DNA of 64,000 nt from JAGTVG01 sp963820995 (GCA_963820995.1 CAWGCL010000004.1:1149538-1213537); one strand, 5' to 3'. Shown: positions 8,754 to 19,434, counted from the stretch's first letter. A program made the numbers and translations. Notes: generated by a model from the sequence alone, not told the origin.

Positions 8754-10626
8754 ATGAATAATACAATGAAAAAGATACTCTATATTGGATTCGTACTGTT
8801 ATTTGGAGTAGTAACTTCATGTAAGGACAGTTTCCTTGAGAAACCTCCATTAGGACAAGTAGGGGAGGATCAGCTAGCTTCAGCATCCGGTGTTGATGCC
8901 TTGCTGGTTGCAGCTTACAGTGTATTGGATGGTGTGAATGGTATCACAACCTGGGATGCCGCCCCGTATGTTTATGGAAGTATAGCTTCTGACGATGCAT
9001 ATAAGGGAACGGATGAAGGGGACCAGATCCCTCAGACCAACATCGAACGATATGTAGGAACGCCTCAGGAAGGTTATTTTAATAGTAAGTGGCGCGTAGA
9101 ATATGATGGTGTCAGCCGCTGTAATGACGTGATCCGTATTGCCGCGAAAGCGCTGGAAGCCGGGACAATGTCTCAGTCACAGCACGATCAGGCTGTTGCG
9201 GAAGCTAAAGCGCTTAGAGCGTATTACCATTTCGAAGTTAAGATCGTTTTTGGTAATGTACCTTATGTCGATGAAACCGTAGGTACTGCAGAAGGATTGC
9301 CTTTTGCTGAAGTTGGAAACGTAGATGAAAGTGGAAATTATGTAGATATCTGGCCAAATATTGAACAAGACCTGCAGGCTGCAATTGGTACTTTACCAAC
9401 CAGCAATTCACAACCAGGTCGATTCACAAGCTGGTCTGCTAAAGCGCTTCTTGCCAAGGTTTACATGCATTGGAATGGTCGTGCCGCTGCAGGTATTGAT
9501 CCAACTACTGCTCCTGGATATGCTGGTGCAAAAACATTATTGGACGACATCATTAATAACGGACCTTTCTCACTGGTAGATAACTATCATGACAATTATC
9601 GCGTTGAAGGCAATAACAATGATGAATCTATACTTGAGATACAGGCTTCTGTAAATGACGGTTCCAATGGTGAGAATGGTAACTACAGGGACGTATTGAA
9701 CTTCCCATATGGTTCCACAGGTCCTGGAACATGCTGCGGATTCCACCAGCCATCACAGAACCTGGTAAATGCATTCCTGACAGATCCTGCTACTGGTCTT
9801 CCTTACCTGGATGACTTCAACAGCCGGGATTTCCGATGGGATATGGGTATTCCCGCTGATGCGGATTGGGAGACAGATGTATGGGTGGATGATGGTTTCA
9901 TCCCTTATGGAAAAAATGTTGCCACTGAATCTGTTGATCCAAGGTTGGACTGGACAGTTGGCCGACGGGGTATTCCATACCTGGATTGGGCATTGCACCC
10001 AGGTGATCCATGGGTTCGTAAGCAAGGTTACGGCGGACCTTATTCACCAATTAAGCAAGTATATTACAAAGCTGAGAAAGGATCCCTTTCAACAGCATCG
10101 GGTTGGGCACAGGGTGCAAGTGCGAACAATGTAAGGGAGATCCGACTGGCGCATGTCATGCTCTGGAGAGCTGAGATCGCTGTGGAAGAGTCTGATCTTG
10201 GAACAGCACTTAGTCTGGTAAACCAGCTCCGGGACAGAGCGGACAACGTAGTTGTTATGGGACGCCTTGCAGATGGTACTGAAACTACAGTACCGGCTTG
10301 CCTTGGCTATAACGTGCAACAGTATGCCGGATTCCCAAGTCAGGATTATGCACGACAAGCCGTTCGTCATGAAACACGTGTTGAATTCGGAATGGAAGGT
10401 AACCGTTTCTTTGACTTACTCCGTTGGGGTGTGGCACCACAGGTACTTAATGATTATGTAGCTTGTGGAATCTACAAGACCTCAGGGAGCAAATGCTAAT
10501 CCTAACGTGAGGAGTTATCTCGTTGGTGTAACATTCGCAGACAAGAATTTAAGGTGGCCTATTCCTCAGGATCAGCTTGATATTATCAATAACACGGATG
10601 TGTTGAAGCAGAATCCTGGTTACTAA
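8754..10626 (+). pseudogene. susD: SusD/RagB-family glycan-binding lipoprotein, frameshifted near its 3' end
   Basis: The first frame runs 8754-10499 (581 aa), with ATG at 8754 or more likely 8766 (MKKILY). A lipoprotein signal ends at SCKDSF, and SusD features follow: SRCNDVIR, EAKALRAYYHFE, and HETRVEFGMEGNRFFDLLRWG near the end. The frame then drifts into a non-homologous tail and stops. The +1 frame continues directly with SusD-like C-terminal sequence: LRWPIPQDQLDIIN and the family hallmark QNPGY just before TAA at 10624-10626. Removing one T near 10463 restores a protein of about 623 residues. The lost end packs against SusC, so the truncated form may not work. This is either a true lesion or a sequencing insertion. 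It is co-transcribed with susC. Confidence 0.93.
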
Positions 10627-10650
10627 GAATAAGTTATAACTTATACATAT

Positions 10651-10697
10651 AAAAAATCCCGCTTTGGCCTGCCTACCGCAGGCAGGCGGGATTTTTT
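10651..10697 (+). terminator. Strong terminator after susCD with nested palindrome
   Basis: The outer stem is 12 bp: AAAAAATCCCGC at 10651-10662 pairs with GCGGGATTTTTT at 10686-10697. Inside it a CTGCC/GGCAG stem forms around the loop. The A and T runs allow termination in both directions. It separates the SusCD pair from the CRTAC1-like gene, whose true start is 33 bp further on. Confidence 0.85.
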
Positions 10698-10729
10698 ATT
10701 TATATTCGCCGGTAGAAATCTTTGTTGAA

Positions 10730-13700
10730 ATGTATTCCAGATCGTATATTCTTCTATTCCCGGTATTTTTACTTATTGCCTCCGGATGCAGGAAATCCGG
10801 TGAAAAAAAAATGTTTGAGGTGATCCGGCCGGATCATTCAGGTATTAACTTTTCGAATAACCTAACTGAAAACGATACCCTGAATGTAATCGATTTTTAT
10901 TATATCTATAATGGGGCTGGTCTGGGGATCGGAGATTTTAATAACGATGGCCTTCAGGATGTTTATTTTTCAGGTAACCAGGTGCCTAATCAAATGTACC
11001 TTAACAGGGGAGACTTTAAATTTGAAGACATTACACTTGAGGCAGGTGTTGCCGCGGAAGACATCTGGGGTCAGGGAGTAGCACTCGTTGATATCAACGG
11101 AGATGGCTGGCTGGATATCTATGTTTGTGCATCCATATATGGAATAGCGGCTGACAGGAAAAATAAACTGTTTATAAATCATGGCCTGAATGAAAATGGA
11201 ATTCCGCAATTCTCGGAAGAAGCTGAAAAATGGGGCATACAGGATACCGGTCACTCAGCAAATGCTGTTTTTTTTGATTATGACCTGGATGGAGATCTTG
11301 ATCTTTTTGTTCTCAGCAACTTTATGGATCGTAAATTTCCAAGCAGATTCAGGACAAAAAGTGTTGATGGCAGCTCAGTCAATGCCGACAAACTCTACCA
11401 AAACCAGGGAGATCATACATTTAAGGACGTTTCTATAAAAGCCGGTATCCTTGTAGAAGGCTATAGCCATGGAATATCCATTCGGGATATTAACCTTGAT
11501 GGTTGGCCGGATATCTATATTACAAACGATTTCCTGCCTAATGATGTATTGTATATCAACAACCAGGATGGCACGTTTAGCAATAGAGTTTCAGATTACC
11601 TGAAACACCAGTGCTTTTCAGCCATGGGGCAGGATATTGCTGACATCAATAACGACGGGCTGCAGGAGATTTTTGCCCTTGACATGCTACCTGAGATAAA
11701 CTATCGAAAGAAAACAATGCTTCTGCGTAATAATCCAATGAACCAGATCAACTATGAGAAATTCCAGTATGACCTCCAGTTTATCAGGAATATGTTGCAG
11801 TTGAATATGGGTACTGACGATAAAGGGGATATGATATTCAGTGAAATAGGTCTTCTTGCAGGGATCTATCAGACAGACTGGAGCTGGTCACCGCTGTTTG
11901 CGGATTTTGACAACGATGGGTACAAAGACCTTGTGGTATGTAATGGATTCCAGCACGATGTGACCGACATGGATTTTGCAAATTATAAAGCCCGGTTCGA
12001 AAACCTGGTATCTGAAAGGCTGGACCTGATTGACTCGGTACCCATAGTGAAAATAGCCAATTATATTTTCAGGAATAATGGCGACCTCACCTTTACCAAG
12101 AAAACGGAGGATTGGGGTTTTGAGGAGCCTACCTTATCAAATGGTGCAGCATTCGCCGACTTCGACAATGACGGAGATCTGGATTATATTACCAATAACA
12201 TTAATGGCCCTGCTACCCTGTATAAGAATACCATAAATGATGTTAAAGAATCGGATAAACCGAATTTCTTGAATATACAATTGAAGGGACCTGAAAAAAA
12301 TCCGCATGGATTGGGAGCGAAAGTATTATTATATACCGGGGGTAACCTTCAGTTTCATGAACACAGTTTCTACAGGGGTTTTATGTCTACAGTAGATATG
12401 ACAATCCATTTTGGATTAGGCCCTCATTTGAATGCTGATTCTATTGTAGTGTTCTGGCCGGGGGGGAAAATTGAAAAAATCTATAATGCTAAAGCTAACC
12501 AATTATTGGAAATCGATATCAAGAATAGTGAATTTACATCAGTTACTCTTGGAGACTACCTATTACCTGATCTTGGGGAACCATTGATGCGTCGGGTTAA
12601 TGAGGATTACCAGCTTGATCATATCCATCAGGAAAAGGTTCTATTTGATTTTAATTACCAGCGAACCATCCCGCATAAATTCTCTCAATCCACACCTGGA
12701 ATTGCCGTGGGGGACATAAATAACGATGGATTGGAAGATTTTTATATTGGCGGAAACGGACAGTATCCGGGAACATTCTATCTGCAGAAGCCTGATGGAA
12801 GGTTCAGGCCTGAAAACAGGATCATACAAGGACAGGACAAGATTGGGAAAGATATGGGCCTGCTTTTGTTTGATATTGATAATGATGAAGACCTGGACCT
12901 CTACCTGCTGAAGGGAGGTGTCCAGAGACAAAAGGGCGATGAAATTTATTCTGACAGGGTATACCTGAATGATGGGAAAGGGTATTTCACTTATCAGAAG
13001 GAGGTTTTACCAGAGCTCTACATTTCAGGGTCTTGTGTGAAGGCAGCTGATTTCGATGCGGATGGAGACCTGGATCTTTTTGTGGGTGGGAGAGTAATTC
13101 CTGGTGAATATCCCTATCCTGCTGACAGTAAAATATTGAAAAATGAAGGAGGACAATATCTGGATATAAGTCAGGATGTTTTACCCGATTTAAATGGCCT
13201 GGGCCTTGTAAATGACGCACTTTGGACTGATTTCAACAATGACCGGTTAATTGACCTGATCGTAGTGGGGGAATGGATGCCTGTTACATTTTTTAAGAAT
13301 ACAGGTACAGGATTTAAGAATATAACAGAATCTTTGAATTTGCAACCAATTACTGGGTGGTGGAACAGCATAAATGGAGCAGATATTGATAATGACGGGG
13401 ATATGGATTATATCCTCGGGAATTTAGGATTAAATACAATTTTCAAAGGGACTGAAGAAGGGCCATTGAAAATGTATGCCGGTGATTTTGACAGGAACGG
13501 GGTGGTTGACCCAGTTATTGCCGCTTTAACAAGTGATGAATATTTCCAACCTCAATATTTTCCTATCCACACACGGGACGATATGACTATGCAGTTGAGT
13601 TTCATCAGAAACCGTATCCCGACTTATAAAGGTTACGGGCGGGCCACAATAGAAAATATATTCACCGCTGAGGAATTAGACAGTGCCTATTACGGGGAAG

Positions 13701-14272
13701 GAAATAACTTCCAAACTTTGATCCTTTTTAATGATGGTAGAGGTCATTTTTCGATCAAAGAATTACCTATTCAGGCCCAGTTTGCTCCGGTTTTCGGCAT
13801 TTTGCCTGCCGATATTAACAATGATGGGAATATTGACCTATTGTTCGCTGGGAATGATTTCTCTATTGAACCAATGTCTGGAAGGATAGATGCATTTAAC
13901 GGGCTGGTATTATCAGGTGATGGAAGTGGTAATTTCGAAGTTATTGAACGCAGAAAAGCTGGATTTAACGTCTTAGGTGATGCCAAGGGTATTGCGAAAT
14001 TATACGATGGGAATGGGAGAGAGTTATACCTGGTTTCTCAGAACAAGGATTCCTTACTGTTATTCCGGAAAACGACTGATCAATCGGTTCTTAGGGTTCC
14101 ATCCAATGCAACATGGGCAGAGATCATACTTAAAAGTGGGGCCAGGCGACGACATGAGTTTTACTATGGATCATCTTATCTTTCACAATCCTCAAGAATG
14201 CTGGCTCTGTCGCCAGAAATATCGAAAGTCAGGGTTTTTGATTCCTCTGGACAGGTGTTAACTGAGCAATAA
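10730..14272 (+). CDS. CRTAC1-like lipoprotein with VCBS/FG-GAP repeats and ASPIC/UnbV domain
   Basis: About 1180 residues. The frame is open from 10664, but that would start inside the terminator. The ATG at 10730 gives MYSRSYILLFPVFLLIASGC, a clear lipoprotein signal, so I chose it. The protein has two sets of FG-GAP/VCBS repeats with many DxDxDG-like calcium sites (DFNNDGLQD, DINGDGWLD, DYDLDGDLD, DFDNDGDLD). Between them is an ASPIC/UnbV module around GLGAKVLLYTGG...HFGLGPHLNADSIVVFWPGG. Such proteins often sit beside SusCD pairs in Bacteroidota and are thought to be surface beta-propellers binding glycans or partners; the exact role is unknown. The reading frame is intact over 3.5 kb. 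It probably has its own promoter, since a strong terminator precedes it. Confidence 0.9.
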   Translation: MYSRSYILLFPVFLLIASGCRKSGEKKMFEVIRPDHSGINFSNNLTENDTLNVIDFYYIYNGAGLGIGDFNNDGLQDVYFSGNQVPNQMYLNRGDFKFEDITLEAGVAAEDIWGQGVALVDINGDGWLDIYVCASIYGIAADRKNKLFINHGLNENGIPQFSEEAEKWGIQDTGHSANAVFFDYDLDGDLDLFVLSNFMDRKFPSRFRTKSVDGSSVNADKLYQNQGDHTFKDVSIKAGILVEGYSHGISIRDINLDGWPDIYITNDFLPNDVLYINNQDGTFSNRVSDYLKHQCFSAMGQDIADINNDGLQEIFALDMLPEINYRKKTMLLRNNPMNQINYEKFQYDLQFIRNMLQLNMGTDDKGDMIFSEIGLLAGIYQTDWSWSPLFADFDNDGYKDLVVCNGFQHDVTDMDFANYKARFENLVSERLDLIDSVPIVKIANYIFRNNGDLTFTKKTEDWGFEEPTLSNGAAFADFDNDGDLDYITNNINGPATLYKNTINDVKESDKPNFLNIQLKGPEKNPHGLGAKVLLYTGGNLQFHEHSFYRGFMSTVDMTIHFGLGPHLNADSIVVFWPGGKIEKIYNAKANQLLEIDIKNSEFTSVTLGDYLLPDLGEPLMRRVNEDYQLDHIHQEKVLFDFNYQRTIPHKFSQSTPGIAVGDINNDGLEDFYIGGNGQYPGTFYLQKPDGRFRPENRIIQGQDKIGKDMGLLLFDIDNDEDLDLYLLKGGVQRQKGDEIYSDRVYLNDGKGYFTYQKEVLPELYISGSCVKAADFDADGDLDLFVGGRVIPGEYPYPADSKILKNEGGQYLDISQDVLPDLNGLGLVNDALWTDFNNDRLIDLIVVGEWMPVTFFKNTGTGFKNITESLNLQPITGWWNSINGADIDNDGDMDYILGNLGLNTIFKGTEEGPLKMYAGDFDRNGVVDPVIAALTSDEYFQPQYFPIHTRDDMTMQLSFIRNRIPTYKGYGRATIENIFTAEELDSAYYGEGNNFQTLILFNDGRGHFSIKELPIQAQFAPVFGILPADINNDGNIDLLFAGNDFSIEPMSGRIDAFNGLVLSGDGSGNFEVIERRKAGFNVLGDAKGIAKLYDGNGRELYLVSQNKDSLLLFRKTTDQSVLRVPSNATWAEIILKSGARRRHEFYYGSSYLSQSSRMLALSPEISKVRVFDSSGQVLTEQ

Positions 14273-14458
14273 TTATAGAATTAATTTTCAAAATACTTAT
14301 ATTAGATAGATTCAAGGATTTAGTACAACATCAAATCTTTGAACCGTTTATTAATTTTAAGAATATCTGATTCAAAAAGATATACGGAATAATATTTTTT
14401 CCCTGATATAATTAATTATTAAATTCACAAAATGGTCATTCCAGATAATTTTTTAAAG

Positions 14459-16086
14459 ATGAAAAAAATAATAATAATGAGCATTTTTTTTATGCTGGCC
14501 AATTCATTTTCAAATGCACAAAGCAATTATGGTTTTTCTGTACAAGTATCAATTGAAAACGGGATCATTGAAGGGAATTATGATACTAGTACGGGGATAC
14601 AGAAGTATTTTGGAATTCCTTTTGCCAAGCCACCAGTAGGTAATCTCAGATGGAAAGCTCCTCAATCCTTAGAAAATTGGACAGGTGTAAAAGAGACTAA
14701 AAAATTTGGTCCCCGACCTATTCAGACAAATGTTTTTGGAGATATGGTATCCCGTTCAGATGGGGTAAGTGAAGATTGTTTGTATCTAAATGTTTGGACT
14801 CCTGCCAAGCGTAACACGACCGGATTACCGGTGTTGGTGTATTTCTACGGAGGCGGCTTTGTTGCCGGTGATGCATCCGAATACAGATATGATGGTGAAA
14901 GTATGGCAAAAAAGGGTATAGTAACTGTCACTGTTAACTACCGCCTGAATGTTTTTGGCTTTCTGGCACACCCTGAATTGAGTGAGGAGTCGCCTTACAA
15001 TGCATCGGGCAATTATGGATTGCTGGACCAACATGCTGCATTAAAGTGGGTAAATAAAAATATTGCTGCATTTGGAGGTGATCCTGATAGGGTGACCATT
15101 GCAGGAGAATCCGCAGGATCTATATCTGTAAGCATGCAGATGGCTTCCCCATTGTCAAAAGATCTTATCCTAGGTGCTATTGGAGAAAGCGGGGCTGGGA
15201 TAAATCCAACCTTACCGCCGGTTCCGCTCTCCGAAGCTGAAACGATAGGACAGGAATTTGCCGATAAGGCGGATTGTGCTAACATTTCAGAGCTCAGGGC
15301 ATTAAGTACAAGAGATGTATATGAGATTTATAATGAATCAAAGAGATTTGGGTTTCCAATTGTTATTGATGGATATTTTCTTCCGAAAAACTCTGCCAGA
15401 GATCTTTAATTCAGGTGAACAGGCGGACATACCTCTTCTATTAGGCTGGAATTCAGCCGAAATCCCAGGTATGGCTTTTATGATGGGCAGGCCGTACTCC
15501 GAAGAGAATTACATCGCAGCCGTTAAGAAGACCTATCCTGAGGAATTTGAAAAAGTATTGGAGCTATATCCCCATTCCTCGGACACCGAAATTGAAATTT
15601 CAGCCACAGCATTGGCTTCAGATCGTTTTATTGCCTATAGTACTTGGAAATGGTTTGACCTGCATAGGAAGAATAGCGACAAGCCCGTGTACAGATACCT
15701 CTATAGCAAATTGCGTCCCCCATTGGTTGATCAAAACCTTACATCTGGGTTAGCCGGCGGCACTTTGCCAAGAGATCCCAATTTTAAGATACCGGAACCT
15801 ATCGGTGCACCGCATGCTTGTGAAATAGAATATTGTATGGGGAATCTTCCTTTGATCAAGGAATATGCATGGACAACTGAAGATTATAAAGTTTCAAAGA
15901 CCATGCAGGATTATTTTGCTAATTTCATTAAAACAGGCGATCCCAATGGTGCCGGACTCCCTGATTGGCCTTTTACAGGAAATGATGAGAAAGATCCACC
16001 TGTAATGATCATCGATATAGAAAGCAAGTCAGATTAATGCTACTGATGATTCAGATATGAGTTTCTTACAAGGCCTATGGGAATAA
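14459..16086 (+). pseudogene. Type-B carboxylesterase, broken by one or two frameshifts
   Basis: The first frame (ATG 14459, chosen over 14432 because it starts the signal peptide MKKIIIMSIFFMLANSFSNA) ends at 15409. The second frame resumes at about 15390 and runs to 16037. Deleting one A from the A5 run at about 15389-15393 joins FLPK to TLPEIFNSGE. The fused protein has the esterase signatures EDCLYLNVWTP (106-116) and GESAGS (nucleophile S218), and an HACEIEY histidine region near the end. After the stop at 16037 a third frame offers a plausible tail (INATDDSDMSFLQGLWE, stop 16084-16086), so there may be a second lesion near 16034. Intact homologues are secreted esterases; beside GH genes this could remove acyl groups from hemicellulose. 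The second frame alone lacks the serine, and the first lacks the histidine. Confidence 0.85.
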
Positions 16087-16511
16087 TTAGTGCTTTAGTT
16101 AGATAATATGAAAATTGATTTTTATAATTTTATAACACCTCTTTTAAAAGATATTAAGCTCAGGAAGAGGTCAAGAATTTAGCATGAATATAAAGGACCT
16201 TCCAGTAGATACCTGGACAGAACGATTAACAAACTGGTTGAATAATACATGAATATTTGGAATCAAGCTTATATAATTTTCCTTTTAAAAAAGAGTATTT
16301 AGGGTGCCGGGATTGATATTTGTGACACCTTATTTGGTGTAGTCTTTTTAAATAATAAACTCTGAATGATAAAAAGTGTTCTGCAAATGATGTCGATGGT
16401 TGATGTTTTCTGGTTTTCAGGATGCTTTCAGATTCAGAATTTCATCAGAATTGGTTCATATATTTATTCTAAATTTTTTAAGTAAGTGTTGTTCAACTCA
16501 ACTCTCAAAAT
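16087..16511. other. Intergenic stretch, no supported gene
   Basis: A 425-bp AT-rich spacer. A short frame at about 16183-16251 encodes KDLPVDTWTERLTNWLNNT, which looks like the end of a protein, so it may be a gene remnant. Nothing else is recognisable. Confidence 0.4.
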
Positions 16512-16745
16512 ATGAAATCATTTTTTAAAAGCCTGATCAGCCGTTTTGAATTAAAAATCAATTGGAATACCACAACACCTGATGGAATCCAGGTCATTGA
16601 TGAGAGAGTTTCCATCTTATTAAATCTTGAATTGAACCAGACCAATTATGATGAAATAGAATACTGGAAATTTACTGCAAAATCGTTATCCATAAACATT
16701 ATAGACAGGAAGTCTGATGGATTCTTCTGGTTGGATTATTTTTAA
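16512..16745 (+). pseudogene. Probable N-terminal piece of the GH3 gene, out of frame
   Basis: A 77-codon frame beginning MKSFFKSLISRFELK and ending in a T5 run at about 16739-16743. Deleting one T would fuse it directly to the GH3 frame (DYF then NSISCGPKWIE). No signal peptide is seen, and the segment has no family I recognise, so whether it is a genuine N-terminal extension or a separate small gene is uncertain. The clean read-through across a homopolymer favours one gene with a frameshift. Confidence 0.45.
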
Positions 16746-19017
16746 TAGTATAAGTTGTGGTCCGAAATGGATAGAATCAGAGCGTGACGGAATTATGGTT
16801 GTTAGCAATACGGAAGGGCAAACCCTTGGATATTCATTACAATCGGGGGTGCAAATTCTTACTGTTGACAGATATGGATTCAAAGACCTGAATAAAAACG
16901 GGAAATTGGATACATATGAGGACTGGAGAGCAACTGCCCAGGAACGGGCAGAAGATCTTGCATCACAAATGTCCATCGAACAGATAGCCGGTTTGATGCT
17001 ATATAGCGGCCATCAGAGGATACCTGGCGGAGGATTCAGGGGAGGCAGTTCTTATGGCGGAAAATCATTTGATGAAAGTGGAGCCAAAGCCTCAGATCTC
17101 AGCGACCAGCAAATAGAATTTTTGACGGATGACAATCTCCGGCATGTGTTGATTACTTCAGTTGAGAGTCCGGAAGTAGCAGCAGTCTGGAATAATAATG
17201 CCCAGGCATTGGTTGAAGGATTAGGATTTGGTATCCCTGCCAATAACAGTTCGGATCCAAGGCATCAGTCAAGGGCTGATGAAGAGTACACCTTAGGGTC
17301 AGGTGGAGAAATTAGCAGATGGCCCGGATCCATTGGCCTGGCAGCAAGTTTTGATCCGACCTTAGTTAAAGAGTTTGGGACAATTGCCTCCATGGAGTAT
17401 CGGGCACTGGGAATAACAACAGCTCTTTCCCCCCAGGTTGATCTGGCCACTGATCCCAGATGGTACAGATTCGGTGGAACTTTTGGACCCAGCCCGGAAC
17501 TATCTTCAAATATGGCGAAAGCCTATATCGATGGATTTCAAACATCCGCTCCGGAAAAGGAAGTCAAAGATGGATGGGGTTTTCAAAGTGTAAATGCCAT
17601 GGCAAAACATTGGCCAGGTGGAGGTACAGGTGAAGGTGGTCGGGATGCCCACTACGGCTTTGGGAAATTTGCAGTTTATCCTGGTCAAAATATCGAAACG
17701 CACTTTAAACCCTTTTTAGAAGGGGCATTTAATTTGGATGGAGGAACAAAAATGGCATCTGCCATTATGCCTTATTATACCATTTCATTTAATCAGGATC
17801 CCACGGGGGAAAATGTTGGGAACGCCTTCAGCTATTATTTTATTAATGATCAATTGCGTGAAAAATATGGATTTGATGGGGTTGTTTGTACAGACTGGGG
17901 TGTAACAAGAGATGATACAGGGATGGCTGAATTTGGAAGAACACCATGGGGTGTAGAGCATTTGACGGAGGCTGAAAAGCACTATAAGATCCTTATGGCA
18001 GGTGGTGATCAGTTTGGAGGCAATAATGATTCAGGTCCTGTTATTGAGGCCTATAAACTTGGTGTGGCGGAATTTGGGGAAGAATTTATGCGGGCCAGGT
18101 TTGAACAATCTGCAGTAAGACTTTTAAAAAATATATTCAGGGTTGGGCTTTTTGAAAATCCATATCTTGATGTTGCTGAAACAATATCTGTCGTGGGAAA
18201 TCCTGAATTTATGGACGCAGGATATCAGGCACAATTGAGGTCCGTGGTATTGTTGAAAAATACTGGCAATGTTCTTCCAATAATGAAGGAACAAACAATA
18301 TATATTCCTGAAAGGTTTATACCCGCTTCCAGAAACTTTTTTGGCAGGGAACAAGCTGCAAGGAATGAAGCCCCTATCAATCCTGATCTAGCTTCAAAAT
18401 ATTTCAATTTAACGGAAAATCCTGAAGAAGCGGATATCGCGGTTGTCGTGATCAACAATCCCAGTAATGGACGAACTGCCGGGTATAGTGTGTCAGATGC
18501 TGAAAGTGGGGATAATGGATTTTTTCCTATAAGTTTAATGTACGGCAGCTATACAGCCAACGATGCACGGGAAACAAGTCTTGCCGGGGATTCCAGGGAA
18601 CAGGATGTTCTCAACAGAACCTATAAAGGCAAAACAGTTAAAGCCAATAATTCGACTGATTTGGATTTGGTACTGGAGACAAAGAAAGCTATGAAAGGCA
18701 AACCTGTTATTGTTGTTTTAAAAATGTCGAATCCAACGGTTGTTGCTGAATTTGAAAAAGAAATTCAGGGGCTTCTTATTAATTTTAATATACAGGACCA
18801 GGCAATACTGGATGTGATCTCGGGCAAATTTGATCCTTCAGGCTTATTGCCTTTGCAAATGCCTGCGGATATGTCGACTGTAGAGAAACAAATGGAGGAC
18901 GTACCTTTTGATATGCAAGTGCATGTAGATACGGAAGGGAATGCTTATGATTTTGGTTTTGGATTGAACTGGAATGGGATCATCCAGGATGAAAGAACTG
19001 AAATATACCAGAAGTAG
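16717..19017 (+). CDS. Glycoside hydrolase family 3 (beta-glucosidase/exoglycosidase type)
   Basis: Up to 766 residues; the start could be 16717, or the gene may begin further upstream through a frameshift (16512-16745 entry). The GH3 N-terminal signature GFKDLNKNGKLDTYEDWR lies at residues 54-71. The TIM-barrel has AKHWPGGGTGEGGRDAHYG (296-314) and the nucleophile motif GVVCTDWG with D393. The second alpha/beta domain follows and ends with FDPSGLLPLQMPADM and YDFGFGLNWNG. GH3 enzymes release terminal beta-linked glucose, xylose or other sugars from oligosaccharides. The catalytic acid/base cannot be placed by eye. No signal peptide is seen in this frame, so location (cytosol or periplasm) depends on the real start. 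It belongs to the polysaccharide-utilisation region around susCD. Confidence 0.9.
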   Translation: MDSSGWIIFNSISCGPKWIESERDGIMVVSNTEGQTLGYSLQSGVQILTVDRYGFKDLNKNGKLDTYEDWRATAQERAEDLASQMSIEQIAGLMLYSGHQRIPGGGFRGGSSYGGKSFDESGAKASDLSDQQIEFLTDDNLRHVLITSVESPEVAAVWNNNAQALVEGLGFGIPANNSSDPRHQSRADEEYTLGSGGEISRWPGSIGLAASFDPTLVKEFGTIASMEYRALGITTALSPQVDLATDPRWYRFGGTFGPSPELSSNMAKAYIDGFQTSAPEKEVKDGWGFQSVNAMAKHWPGGGTGEGGRDAHYGFGKFAVYPGQNIETHFKPFLEGAFNLDGGTKMASAIMPYYTISFNQDPTGENVGNAFSYYFINDQLREKYGFDGVVCTDWGVTRDDTGMAEFGRTPWGVEHLTEAEKHYKILMAGGDQFGGNNDSGPVIEAYKLGVAEFGEEFMRARFEQSAVRLLKNIFRVGLFENPYLDVAETISVVGNPEFMDAGYQAQLRSVVLLKNTGNVLPIMKEQTIYIPERFIPASRNFFGREQAARNEAPINPDLASKYFNLTENPEEADIAVVVINNPSNGRTAGYSVSDAESGDNGFFPISLMYGSYTANDARETSLAGDSREQDVLNRTYKGKTVKANNSTDLDLVLETKKAMKGKPVIVVLKMSNPTVVAEFEKEIQGLLINFNIQDQAILDVISGKFDPSGLLPLQMPADMSTVEKQMEDVPFDMQVHVDTEGNAYDFGFGLNWNGIIQDERTEIYQK

Positions 19018-19099
19018 ATAAAGTCTGGATCAGTTTTAATGAATGATTTTAGGAAATGTATTTGCCTGGGATTTTATCTCTTTTCTGAATACTTTCCAG

Positions 19100-19363
19100 T
19101 TTCCAGATCCATATGGCCCGAGAATCTATATCCAATCAATCAACGGGCTGAGATCAACTTTTCCAATAGTATATTCTTTACTACTTTTATACAGTGTAAC
19201 ACACAGGCCAACAATTTTTAATATTAATGGTCGTTTTCAGTGGCGTTACCAGCCAATGTCGGATTTATTCCTGGTATATACCGATAATTATCTTAACAGC
19301 CCCTTCATGAAGCCTAAAAACAGGGCCATTGTTTTTAAATTGGTTTACTGGCTTACACCATAA
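19100..19363 (+). pseudogene. C-terminal remnant of a DUF5916/CBM9-type outer-membrane protein
   Basis: Two overlapping frames together give the end of a DUF5916 protein. One has INFSNSIFFTTFIQCNTQA up to a stop at 19221. The other has NINGRFQWRYQPMSDLFLV and ends KLVYWLTP at 19363. Removing one T from the T5 run at about 19215 makes them continuous. DUF5916 proteins usually have 700-850 residues with a family-9 carbohydrate-binding domain followed by a beta-barrel. Here only about 70 C-terminal residues remain, so the gene is truncated as well as frameshifted. It is a relic. Confidence 0.75.
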
Positions 19364-19434
19364 TTTAAAAATCAACAGGTATGTTATAGGGCATTGTTAT
19401 TTATTTATCCAGTAACAGATTTCCAGGGAATTTC

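Noticed and set aside
10664..10729. Longer start for the CRTAC1-like gene
   Set aside because: This start lies within the susCD terminator and would bury the lipoprotein signal 22 residues inside the protein.
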